DNA of 64,000 nucleotides. Source: Heliocidaris erythrogramma. Lineage: Eukaryota > Echinodermata > Echinoidea > Camarodonta > Echinometridae. Under the pieces are notes generated by a model, which saw only the letters and a list, made by a program, of their open reading frames with translations, did no database searches and was not told the origin of the DNA. The stretch covers positions 29,420,094 through 29,484,093 of the forward strand of contig CM046857.1 of the NCBI GenBank assembly GCA_025617745.1, in the 5' to 3' direction. How positions within the stretch are numbered: the first letter of the stretch is position 1; the number at the start of each line of letters is the position of its first letter. Below are positions 34,101-44,283 of this stretch, one piece after another. The translations under genes and the position numbers were made by a program.

Positions 34101-34222
34101 AGTACGAGTGAGTCAAGATACTACTGTGAAGGTGATTTTGTTATCCCCCGTGCTTTAGAATCTAATTTCAACACATTGCATATATTACAGAGTGAGGGGT
34201 TGTTGGTTGATGGACTCTTTAT

Positions 34223-34686
34223 TATACCCCCACCAAACGAAGTTTGAAGGGGGTATATAGGAATCAGTCAACGGTTGGGCGGTCGGGCGGTCGGTCGTGC
34301 AAATCTTGCGGATCGAACTACTTTCTCAGTTTTCGACCAAAGCTCATGAAATTTGGTACACACATTGGTCTTGGTGGGAAGATGTGCAAGACATATTTTT
34401 CGGATGAGTCAGAATCTGCGTTGCCATGGTTAACGGCATATTTATGGCAGAAAATCAAGGAAATACCTTGCAGATCGAACTACTTCCTCAGTTTTTGACC
34501 GAAAGTCATGAAATTTGGTACACACATTGGTCTTACTGGGAAGATGTGCAAGACATATTTTTTTGATTTGTCAGAAGCTGCGTTGCCATGGAAACGGCAT
34601 ATCTATGGCAGTAAATCAGGGAAAAATCTTGTGGATCAAACTACTTCCAAGTCAAGAAAGGCTGTTGTCACTGGGCGGGGGTATTA
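34223..34686. repeat. dispersed repeat with two tandem units of about 176 bp
   Basis: TATACCCCC at the left and GGGGGTATTA at the right bound it. The block GATCGAACTACTT..CTCAGTTTT.GACC..AA..TCATGAAATTTGG recurs at about 34311 and 34475. It ends inside a partial third unit. Frames across it are chance. Confidence 0.65.
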
Positions 34687-34808
34687 ATCATCATCTTCAG
34701 TGATATTTCTAGTTTACATAGTATATACAGAAAAGTTATTGAATTGTATGAGGGCCAGTCCAAGCTGCTGTGTACCATACCTTACTTATCACATCTTACA
34801 ATTTTGTC

Positions 34809-35104
34809 TACTGTAAACGCTGTTATTCTTGCGCGATTAAATTTTTGCGCTGAGCGACCCCAAAACGTATACTCCATTTGATTAATTTACACACACGCAG
34901 TCCATTCAAATGCATACGGCATGCGCAAATACACACGCTCAAAATGATTTGGGGACACACACATATTAATGTGCTGAAGCGCGCAATTCAACCCGCATAG
35001 GTAACCAGGCTAATATTTTCACGAGTTCTAGAATTCGCGCCCGCCAAAAATAGCGCAAAATTCGCGAAAATTAATGTACCGCAAATATTTCTGCATTTAC
35101 AGTA
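34809..35104. mobile_element. MITE with TACTGTAAA termini
   Basis: TACTGTAAACGC at the left and GCATTTACAGTA at the right. The inner region is rich in GCGC and ACACAC. Non-coding. Confidence 0.6.
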
Positions 35105-35626
35105 TCTGATGATTGATTCAAGCTGATAGCTCTCCTGGAGTTTGTATCAGACAAAATATCAAGGGTTCCATAATAATGTAGAAGTTTGAACGTACGATAT
35201 AGGGCATACATATATAGAAATCGGTTTATGTAATACATCAATTTAAGTAAATCCCCCCCCCCCCTACTGACATATTTGCCTACAGTACTCTTACAGTTGT
35301 GTTGGAGTGTGTGAAAGGTAACTTAATTAATTTTCAATTATGCATTGTGGACTGAGGATGAGATTTTATTTTGTAGTGAGAAAGAGATCTAATTTTCAGC
35401 TGAAAGGTAATTGAGTAAATGATAAAGGTAAATGATGTATAAAAGTACAGTGTATAAAGTGGAAGGTGGTGACATGTGATTGATGTGTTCGAGTCTTGTA
35501 TGTTGTACGTCCCTTTGCCAATACACCCAAACACATGCATACATATTTTTACATTGAGCAAAAAGGAGTACAAAGTGTGAGTTTATTAAAAGTGACAATG
35601 TAATTTCATCCTTAAAATATACTAGA

Positions 35627-35786
35627 TACAGTCAAACCTGCTTTAGCGACCACCTGTCTATAAAGACCACAATTTTTGTTTCCCTTGAAAAGTGTGTCTC
35701 ATTGAAATGTGTATTAAAGGAACCTGTACATAGACACCGCTTTTCTTGTCTCCCTTGAGTGGTCTTTATAGACAGGTTTCACTGTA
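35627..35786. mobile_element. 160-bp MITE with TACAGTCAAACCTG termini
   Basis: TACAGTCAAACCTGC at the left and CAGGTTTCACTGTA at the right; inner blocks (GTCTATAAAGACCAC and GTGGTCTTTATAGAC-like) are also inverted. Non-coding. Confidence 0.7.
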
Positions 35787-35829
35787 GTATAAATATTTTA
35801 AAAAGAAAGAGGAAGAAAAAAAAGCTCTG

Positions 35830-36105
35830 CCTGAATATAAATGTTGCTTGAAGATTGGCAATCTCAGAATTCTCAGGGGGACAACAGCCACCTAAGGATT
35901 GAGTGCAAATTTTTAGTTTATTAAAAATGATAATGTAATTTTGTATTGTATTAGATATGTATTAAACATTCAACAACAAAAACAAAAACAACTTACTGCT
36001 TGAATATGAGGTGGCTGTTGCTTGAAGATTGGCAATTTCAAAATTCTCAAGGGGACATTAGCCCCATAAGGCTAAGCCCCCCCCCCCCCCCCCACCTCTA
36101 TGTTT
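35830..36105. repeat. direct repeats with a C run
   Basis: TTGCTTGAAGATTGGCAAT..CA.AATTCTCA.GGGGACA occurs at about 35842 and 36011. A GTTTATTAAAA.TGA.AATGTAATTT block at 35917 also matches 35581. A run of about 16 C follows (36079-36094). Confidence 0.6.
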
Positions 36106-36464
36106 TAAAATGCTGAAAAAATCCTTGGCTGATAAAGGGAACCCCTCCCTCCCAGCTCAGGTGCTTTGGAAATAAAATGGAATGGTTATTTTCAGGTTTT
36201 ACAAATTGCTTAAATTTTTTTGGATTAGAAGGAGATCGGGGTAAGCCCCTAGGCCCTAGCCTGCTTTTTCGGTGTAAAAACTGAACAAAATGTGTAAAAC
36301 CTGGGCTTGAAGGCTGAACCTCCGTTCTCTTGCTTCCAAAATGTAACAGAATGAAAAGCTCATCTGCTTTTCGTATTTGAAATGCGCAGCCAGACTACTA
36401 TTTTTCCATCATGTGATTGATTCACCGATCTTAACCAATCCAGAGCATACATAAATGTAAGAGT

Positions 36465-36720
36465 TTGGGGGGGGGGGGGGGGCTGTACCAATAATTTAAA
36501 ATAAATGTACCAATAACCTGACAATCTTCACCTATTGGGGCAGCGAGGTGCCAAATTATGTAATTTTCATACGTTTTCTCGTGTATTTTGACGAGGAAAT
36601 AACACTTTTAAACGCATAATATTGTCATTTTTCTCTTGCTCTCTTCGCTCACTCACATATTTTAGAACCTGAAAGTTGGTATTTGGGGTAAGTAGCGTTA
36701 GCCCCGCTTGCGTATTTAAG
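36465..36720. repeat. G run and fragment of element R
   Basis: A G run at 36466-36482, then GGGGCAGCGAGGTGCCAAATTATGTAATTTTC... and GAAAGTTGGTATTTGGGGTAAG...GTTAGCCCC, resembling the repeated right part of element R at 48500-48920. Confidence 0.45.
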
Positions 36721-37074
36721 ACGATTATATGCTTCATTTTGTTTCTTTTTTTAATATTTGATTATAGGACGAAAGACATCTTGTTTTGTCAAGGAAAGTA
36801 CACAAGATTTCCCTCAAATACACTTGCAAGTAATCATTTTCCAAACAACGTTATTCACTTAATCTTTATTTTCTTCTTGAAATATTCTGAGCTTTAGTTT
36901 TTGCAAAAAAATATTGATGACTGATTTTCGCAAACTACCTTCATGAAACCAGCGCTAGAAATATTACAGGAAATCAAACTCGGCAACGTTGTTTTTCACA
37001 TTCATTTTATTCAAGATAATTTAAAAATCTGTCTCGTGTATTTGGGCATCAATAATTATGCATGAGTAGCAGGG

Positions 37075-37430
37075 GCGGATACAGGATTTTCAGAAAGGGG
37101 GGGGGGGGGGGGTGCACACTGAGAAGGGGCGGATGCAGGATTGAGTAAAAGAGGGGGCACAAAAATGAAAGTTTGTCAAAACGTTGACCCGTATTTTTTG
37201 GGTCTCGCCAGTTACTCCAAAAGTCGCTCAAAAAATTTTCGCCAAACTTCAAAAAAACGCTCAGTAAAGGGGTTATGGGGCCCAGTTTCCCTCCATAATT
37301 CCCTGACAAGCAAAAAAAAAAAAAAAGGCCAAGAAAGACGGCGCCAAGTAAAAAAAAAAAAAAAAAGGGGGGTCCGGACCCCCGCGAGCCCCCCCCCCCC
37401 CCCCCCCCCCCCCCCCTCTGGATCCGCCTA
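37075..37430. mobile_element. foldback/MITE of the GGGGCGGATCC family, copy 2
   Basis: GGGGCGGATACAGGATTTTC at the left, a second GGGGCGGATGCAGGATT inside, and CTGGATCCGCC at the right. It contains the CCTCCATAATTCCCTGACAAG block shared with 5109 and 42240, a stretch of A, and a run of about 27 C. It may be one copy inserted in another. Confidence 0.65.
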
Positions 37431-37699
37431 TGAGTAGCAACGACAAAGATTTTGGAAAGGATATGCCAATTTTCCTGGTACTAGCGTGTTTACAAAATGC
37501 ACTCTGGAAAGAAACGAATACAAATTTAAATAAGGCGAATTTCTCTTTTCATACTACTAGTTCCTTTTACGAAATGTTCATCTCCTGACTACTACAGGAA
37601 TGAAAAAAATAATATACGGTACATTTTAACTTTGTCACCACTCGCTTCTGTATACTTCATCACCTGTATTTGCACCATATTACGTCATCTAGTTGATAT

Positions 37700-37785
37700 C
37701 GCTGTCACGTGCGCGGATAATTAGCTCTTTATGTTCGTGAGATCAGAGTCCAAATTCCACCCAACATTTCCACTGCTGATACAGA
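37700..37785 (+). promoter_or_regulatory. conserved upstream block of paralogue 2
   Basis: GTCACGTG at about 37706, then ATCAGAGTCCAAATTCCACC and CAACATTTCCAC. The same block lies upstream of the - strand paralogue (9035-9115). Here it is about 140 bp from the start codon at 37915, there about 330 bp, the difference being roughly the H2B insert and its flanks. Confidence 0.5.
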
Positions 37786-37914
37786 GGAGCTAAAAATAAA
37801 GCAATTGTACACATTATTAACAATTTCAGGGTTATATTAATGAAGCATCGTTGGTATATATTCTAAGAAACCTTATTTTAACGGATATTTCGCCTATCGA
37901 CGTGTCTTGCAAGG

Positions 37915-39324
37915 ATGACGTGTTGTAAAAAGCGAGGGCATTACATTGTCTATTATTTTGTTAGCTTTGGATTTATAGCTTTCAGTTGCCTATTCGCGCT
38001 TTTTGCAATTTTCTTTCACTACCCAGAAGTTAACTGGAGTAAAGGCGACCAAATAATCCTGGAGAAACAGAAACCGTATATATTGTTTAAGCAACGGCCT
38101 GATAATCTTCCTCACTTTTGCAGAGCATTCCGCGTCATTCCACAATTTCGTGGTTACGAATACGATGCTATAATTGTTCAAGCAACGACCTCGCGCGGAC
38201 GTCCTGCGTACTCGACTTCTTTCTCTACGTATTCTTTCACGGAAGACATATACCTAGAAGGACCCAAACACAGAAACCTCTCCTATTATCTCCCAAGCTC
38301 ATCTCGTTTTGACATTACAACTTGCGGACAAGGACTGATTGATGATGACAATTCCTTGAATATTCCTATTTTTAATGATCACGGGAAAATGAAGAAGTGG
38401 CTGAACTCGAATGAACAAGACCCAGAATCGTCTGACATCATCCTCTATGCCCAGTTTCCGCCCTGTCCTTCAATGACCACTGTCTCGTTCAATACAAGTG
38501 GATTTCCAGATGCAAAATGGTATTTCTTATTGGGAACTGGACGTAAATATGAAGAGGAGGACTTTATAGCCACTCTAGAGCTTCAATTTACCAAACATAT
38601 GTTGGAAATAAAAAATCCTGTAGGTAATTGCACGGCAAATGCCAAGGATTACTGTGAACTTAAGGCACCAACAGGAAACGACGTGTATCTCATGTTGGAA
38701 CATTCCATCAATTCTACCTACCCATATGCATCTTGGATACGTGTGTTTTGTCATAAATATGACCCATATCTTAGTTGTATGTATTTCCTTGTTCTCCCTC
38801 TGGGAATGTCAGTATTATCCCTTTTAATCTACTGCCTTCTTGTGTATTTGGGATATTGTAATTCGTCAGACGATTCGACCGAGAACGAACCCGACCTACC
38901 AGGAGAGATGTATTGTGATACGGGTACCTGGAGGACATATTTGGGTTCCCATGGTGATATACATTCGAGCCTACCAGATATTTCGCCCCCTGACTACGAT
39001 CGAGCTGTTGACTATCCTGATCACTTCAGCGATGAAGATGGGCTCGCCAATAATTTCTCGACGGAGATGAATTCGGACATTTCTTCTCTGGCATATTTGA
39101 GCATGTTGCATGAATCATCGACGGACGTTACCATGGTAACAGATCCAGATCACCCACCCGCTTATGATTCGCTAGCCCAACCTGATGCTCAGCCTACGCA
39201 AGCTCAAAATAGCGTTGATCCACCCCCTGGTTATGAGACAGTTCTTGAGCGAAACGCGTCAGTCGTGACCACGAGAATTGACAACCCGCCTCCATATGAC
39301 TCTCTAACCCAAACTGGTGATTAG
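37915..39324 (+). CDS. two-pass membrane protein with PPxY cytoplasmic tail (paralogue 2)
   Basis: A single-exon frame of 469 residues. Membrane segment at about 12-34, ectodomain to about 283, second membrane segment at about 286-313, then an acidic tail. Conserved with the 7231-8718 gene: GDQ..LEK.KPY.L..QRPDNLPHFCR, STYSF, SYYLP, KWYF..GTG, six ectodomain cysteines (69, 137, 184, 239, 247, 279) and DVTMVTDPD in the tail. The tail has four PPxY motifs (PPDY about 358, PPAY about 414, PPGY about 437, PPPY about 458), against two in the paralogue. PPxY binds WW domains, so the tail could recruit a NEDD4-type ubiquitin ligase; that role is inference. I do not know a name for this family. The start ATG (37915) aligns with the paralogue start. 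Confidence 0.85.
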   Translation: MTCCKKRGHYIVYYFVSFGFIAFSCLFALFAIFFHYPEVNWSKGDQIILEKQKPYILFKQRPDNLPHFCRAFRVIPQFRGYEYDAIIVQATTSRGRPAYSTSFSTYSFTEDIYLEGPKHRNLSYYLPSSSRFDITTCGQGLIDDDNSLNIPIFNDHGKMKKWLNSNEQDPESSDIILYAQFPPCPSMTTVSFNTSGFPDAKWYFLLGTGRKYEEEDFIATLELQFTKHMLEIKNPVGNCTANAKDYCELKAPTGNDVYLMLEHSINSTYPYASWIRVFCHKYDPYLSCMYFLVLPLGMSVLSLLIYCLLVYLGYCNSSDDSTENEPDLPGEMYCDTGTWRTYLGSHGDIHSSLPDISPPDYDRAVDYPDHFSDEDGLANNFSTEMNSDISSLAYLSMLHESSTDVTMVTDPDHPPAYDSLAQPDAQPTQAQNSVDPPPGYETVLERNASVVTTRIDNPPPYDSLTQTGD

Positions 39325-39520
39325 CTGAGGCAAACCATTTCACCACCCCCTTGGTTAGTAAGCAGCTTACGGGCTTAATGCGACACAGATCCAGAGAAAT
39401 GACCCACCCTGCCTCTTACCAGCTAACCCAAAATGATGATCAGCTATATCATATAAGATAAACTAGGGAGAATGTCAATGTTCACTCCACTCTGGGTAAT
39501 GAAAGTGCTCTAGAATAGAA
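39325..39520 (+). pseudogene. decayed tail modules after the stop of paralogue 2
   Basis: Beyond the stop, short frames still resemble the longer tail of paralogue 1: ISPPPWLVS (compare LSPPPGYEA), SYQLTQNDDQL (compare YYPLTQNDDQL) and TRENVNVHSTL (compare TREKGNVRSNV). They are in different frames and separated by stops. The ancestral tail was therefore longer and has been shortened here. Confidence 0.6.
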
Positions 39521-39680
39521 TGAGCCTAATTTAGTCCAGGTGAGAGTATACAAGAGGACAGGGCCCAATCGATTGAGCCGAGAGTTATGCAATTGACACT
39601 AATTACGATAAATGACTAATTATCATCGGATTTTATCAAATGCTGCACTGAGCACTGTATTGCATCCGTATATCATGTTA

Positions 39681-40392
39681 AGGCCCGGTCACACCGCCAG
39701 AACTTTGTTGGAGCGTTCCTTGAACGGTAGGGAGAGGGGGCCGAATTTCGACAACGCTCGTCACCGCGCACAAAATGGGGGAAAAAATCGAAAACACGGG
39801 CGTTGCCTTAGCGGTGCACCGCTGAAGCCGGCGTTGCTTTAGCGTTGGTTTAACGGTAGCGAGCGGTAGCGAGCGTTGGTCCCGCGCCGACACCTCCATA
39901 CCAACGCCAAACCAAAGTTCATCACCGCAATGGATCGCTGCTTCAACGCCGGACACCGTTCCAGCAATCCCGTGTCCGCTCGTAAAACGCTTACAACCGC
40001 TCCACCAAAGTTTGTGCAACGTTTAATCACCGCCCGGGCAAAGCTGGCGAAGCAGCGGTGGTCCAGCGTTCAAGATTTCTGCGTTGGCCTAGCGGACCCA
40101 AGCGTCCACGAACTTGCGTCTAGCGGTGCCAAACTTTGACTGGGCGTTGTTGGAGCGGTGGTGAACTTTGCCGGAGCGGAAAATTGCCCGCTCCTCACCG
40201 CTCGCAATATTTTGTGCACCTCAAAACTTTCGGAGCGGTAGGAGGGACCATCAGCGGTGGCCGAGCGTATACGGCGTTGCCTTAACGGGGGCCAACTTCT
40301 GTTAAACGGTGGTGAACGGTTACGAGCGGTGATGAATTTTTTTCACCGCTCCAGGAACGCTCCAGGAAAGTTCTGGCGGTGTGACCGGGCCT
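39681..40392. mobile_element. PIF/Harbinger-like MITE, 712 bp
   Basis: AGGCCCGGTCACACCGCCAG at the left is the exact complement of the right end, flanked by TTA on both sides (39678-39680, 40393-40395). A 3-bp TWA duplication is the PIF/Harbinger hallmark. The interior is GC-rich with dozens of AGCGGT/ACCGCT repeats in both orientations, unlike its AT-rich surroundings. No transposase. Confidence 0.8.
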
Positions 40393-41040
40393 TTAATCAT
40401 GTTTATGGCGACATTCTTCGATTTTCTTGATAAAGGGGCCGTTGTTATACGACACAAACTTACAGTGTATTTCATCGCATTTCTTTAAAAAGTATATATG
40501 TTACCACTTAAACCATGCATAGTTGCTTTTTATCTTACAATTGCATGTGATATTTTTAAGTTTTAAAAAAATCGAATGGTCTTTAAAATGTTAAAAGATT
40601 CCGTTTGATTTCTTTTCGGTGTAACTACAAAATATTAAAAAAATAATTTCAGTCGCAAGATAACCAGGAAAAGAATTACAGGGTGAAGTATTTCCCACAA
40701 GATTACATGTCTAAATGATTAACAGCCATTATTCCTGCCTTCCTGCGCCTTCCTGCGCTTGAAAAACGCACTGAGAAAATTTATGAAAGAGTCAGACTTT
40801 ATATACATTTAGCATTGCATTGGATTGGATTGGGATGGTTTAGAAATGTAGCCCGAAAGCTTGTATTGTGTGCTTCACAAAATTAATGTTGAAAACAATT
40901 AATGTATATCCTGGTAATATCAACAAAATACAAATATGACATAATTTGATGATATAGTTTACATATGATTTAAACAAAAAGAATGCGATGTATATCGAAG
41001 ATGATTATAAAGTAACAAACCACGTGATGATAATTTATGC
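40393..41040. other. non-coding, nothing specific seen
   Basis: AT-rich, no exon-like frame and no inverted termini recognised. Confidence 0.4.
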
Positions 41041-41293
41041 TTAACCCTTTCAAGGCCGACGGGACTTTTCAGTCCCAGATCAGACTAAGCTTGTTTGTAA
41101 AAAAAATGCCATGCATTCTTCACCCCTTTCCTGTCTGATGGGACTTTTGAGTCCCTATTCAGTGATTTAATTAACACTACATTTTTTTCCACTTTTTAAA
41201 AAAATTCTGTCATATTTAGTATGAAAATAGTGCAGAAAAAAATCACAGAACATATCTGAACATTTCACCATAATTTGGGATTGAAAGGGTTAA
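41041..41293. mobile_element. MITE with TTAACCCTTTCAA termini
   Basis: TTAACCCTTTCAA at the left and its exact complement TTGAAAGGGTTAA at the right. The inside has two copies of GGGACTTTTxAGTCCC (about 41060 and 41140). About 253 bp, non-coding. Confidence 0.75.
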
Positions 41294-42239
41294 TAATAAA
41301 GGCAAATGTCAACTATAATCCTATTTAATGTATGCTTAATTTCTTCGAAGAAAAGAATCATTACAAAGGTAAATGCATCTAATATATCTATTATGTTACA
41401 ACCGTCTCACTGAATGCAGATTTATTGTGTATTCTATTTTTTATTATGAATATAATTATCAATATTGTGTTTGTATTTAGTGTCTTATTTATATAATTCA
41501 GTACTGTATTTAGTAAAAAGTTTGTGCAATCAGAGACTAAATTGACGGTTCCGCCTAAGAGAGGGGAACATAACATAGGTCGGGGTTTTCTGTCACACTG
41601 GACAAATCTGCTTTCCATTATAAGTTTACTATTCTTTGGGGATTTTTAATTCCATTAACATGAATAGATAACGTTTATAAAAAGGCATCAAATGTACATC
41701 AGTACAAATATTTAGAAGGACTTAGTCCAACTTTTATTCTAAAGCTATGCTAATTTAGTTAGAAATGGCTTATAAATGTAAAAGTTTTGGCCTGCCGTAT
41801 TTTGGATCTCGTCTTATGTTCACGCTTGTTTCTTCTTTTGTAATGAATTTAATCCTTAATAATTATATTTTTGATAAGAAAAGGTTAATAAAGCTGTCTG
41901 ATATGACCAATATTTGTTTTCATTTTTAAGAGTGGATTTTATTGAATGTTATCCTCATATTAATATCCTCATATTCGGGCAGCGAGGGGCCCGAATATAT
42001 GTCATTTCTATGCATTTGCACTACAAACAAGTGTCCTTTATTTTTCTTTCTTTTTCTTACTCGCTCTCAAATAATGTAGAAACTTCAAAGTTGATATTCG
42101 GGCAAAAATCGTCAGCCCCAATCACGAAAATGTGCCTGTGGCCCTGAAATCGAAAGCAAAAACGGAATGTGAAATTATACGTCCGTTCAATCCAGACTCT
42201 AAAGTCTTTGAACTAGAGCTTCACAAAAAAATTTCCCCC
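41294..42239. other. non-coding with a fragment of element R
   Basis: Around 41940-42120 the motifs ATATTCGGGCAGCGAGG, AAAGTTGATATTCGGGCAA and CGTCAGCCCC match the repeated part of element R (48500-48920). The rest shows nothing specific. Confidence 0.4.
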
Positions 42240-42465
42240 AAACCTTCAAAATTCGCTCAGTAGGGGGGTTATGGGGTCCAGTTTCCCTCCATAATTCCCT
42301 GACAAGCAAAAAAAAAAAAAAAAGGTCTTCATTCTAAAAGGGGGGGGGGGGCACAATCGACAAAATGGCGGATCGTCTATGGTCAAAATGCATACTTTTC
42401 TTCCAAAAGGGGGGGGGGGCACGGGCCGGAAGAGCCCCCCCCCCCGGATCCGCCAATGTGGGGGG
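42240..42465. mobile_element. foldback/MITE of the GGGGCGGATCC family, copy 3 (left end missing)
   Basis: Shares AAAATTCGCTCAGTAGGGG, CCTCCATAATTCCCTGACAAG, GGGGCACAATCGACAAAATG, GGTCAAAATGCAT.CTTTTCTTCC and GGGCACGGGCCGGAAG with copy 1 at 5109-5440. It ends in GGATCCGCC. Very similar to copy 1, so both are probably fairly young. Confidence 0.65.
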
Positions 42466-42766
42466 GGGGGGGACGAGGGACGCGTCCCCACCATTTGGAA
42501 ATGGGGGACACAGTCAAATCATCCCCACGACTTTTGTTTGGGAAAAATTAACCATCAACAATGCACCACAAACATTAATGCTATTTTATTTTTCTTATCA
42601 GCGAATTTTCGTGTACATAATCAATAGGCACCCAGTCTGAAAAAGTAATTCCCCCTATATGTTTTAAGAACGATTTCCGCTCATGGTTAATGTTCAGGTA
42701 CAAGGGCGTGGAAAAATTTGATATCTATCGAATTGTATATACCGATTCCTATGAATTTCATTAATT

Positions 42767-44283
42767 TCATTTCTTCTTCTTCTTCTTGTGGTGTACTGCC
42801 CAACGCCCCAGGGTAGGAGCCAACCGGGCAGGGTGTGCGCTGATGTAGGTGGCGTGGAGAGAGAAGGTGTGCTTTAGTTTTTTTTTTTTTTTGGTCAAGA
42901 TTTGAAGTACTGTTCTTTTGAAGGTTTCTGTGGTGTTGATTTCAGTGGTTGCGGTTGTGAGGGAATTCCAGTCTGGGATGGTTCTTGGTACAAATGAGTA
43001 TTTATAACAGTTTTTGTTGGCGAAGATTGGGATGAAGCTTGATGAAGATGATTTCCGGAGAGGCCTTCGAACCGGACGCAGGACTTTTCGTACTGGGATG
43101 GATATGCGACCCGCAAGTGCCTCGCGAAATGTTGTTACGCGGTTCACTTTTCGGCGCGTTTGCAGCGTTTCCCAGTCCAGCTTCTGCTTCATGGCAGTGA
43201 CGCTGCTATACTTGGAGTAGTCACCTGTGACAAATCGAGCTGCTCTATTTTGTATGGCTTCAATTCTATTTATTAGTATTTGAGTGTGAGGATCCCAGAC
43301 AGTTGAACAATAGTCTAGTCTAGTCTAGTCTTGTAGGCCATATCTTTAATCTTTTGGGCACAATCAAAGAGGTTCCTGCGTATAAAACCAAGAGATCTGT
43401 TAGCCTTTGCACATATTTTATTGACATGTACATTCCAGGTCAAGTCGTTAGAGATGTCGACTCCTAGATATGTATGGGATTTTGACTCTGGAAGTGGGGA
43501 GTTATTAAGTGTGTATTGGTATTTCACTGGATTTCTGGAGTGGGTTATGTGTAATACATGACATTTCTTGGCATTGAAATCCATCTGCCATCTTGCCTGC
43601 CATTCTGCTAGTCTATCCAGGTCTGTTTGCACCTTCTGTGCATCTACCATGTTAGACACTTGGTCATAGATAATGCAGTCATCAGCAAATAAGCGGCAGG
43701 TGGACTTCAATCCGTTAGGCAAGTCATTAATAAATATAATAAAGTACAAAGTTCCGGTAACTGTACCCTGGGGAACGCCCGATTCCACTGTCACCCATTC
43801 TGATTGCTCCCCTTCAACAACAACCCTTTGTTTGCGGTTTGTCAAGAATTCTGTTATCCATTTATGGGTTTTTCCTGAAATACCATAAGACAATAGTTTT
43901 GAAAGTAGCCTCTGGTGGGGCACCTTGTCGAACGCTTTCTGGAAATCCATTACAATCAGATCAATCTGTTTCTTGTGGTCCACTTTCTCTGCTATATCAT
44001 GTATGGCAGATATAAGCTGGGATTCACAGGAGTGGTTCTTCCTATCCCCTTTCTTGAATATTGGGGTAATATTTGCTCGACGCCAGTCCTCTGGAATTTC
44101 GCCTGTTGAGAGAGATAATTGAAATATGCATTGCAGGCAACTATTCCAAGATATTAGTAGGTAGTCGTTGAAACTGTAAGTGGGGTAAGTATCCATTAGC
44201 TTTGTTTCCGCGGAGGAAGACTGTCTGGTCAAATTGGCATCATGAAGGGTGAAATTTCTAGCTATGGAAGTAGCAAACTTCAT
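42767..44283 (-). pseudogene. jockey/CR1-type LINE, RT to C-terminus (LINE-B), truncated
   Basis: On the - strand: STGEIPEDWRRANITPIFKK, then directly HSCESQLISAIHDIAEKVD, LIVMDFQKAFDKVPHQRLL, GVPQGTVTGTLYFIIFINDL and FADDCIIY (catalytic). A thumb region follows, then a C-terminal part with KYSFVPRTIPDWNSL. Between FKKGDRK and HSCESQL the usual NYRP.S block is missing, an internal deletion of roughly 50 codons. A five-base microsatellite (TAGTC)n at about 43312-43332 adds two units (10 bp) and breaks the frame. The 3' end is an AAG-repeat (complement at 42773-42788). The 5' half is absent. Confidence 0.85.
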
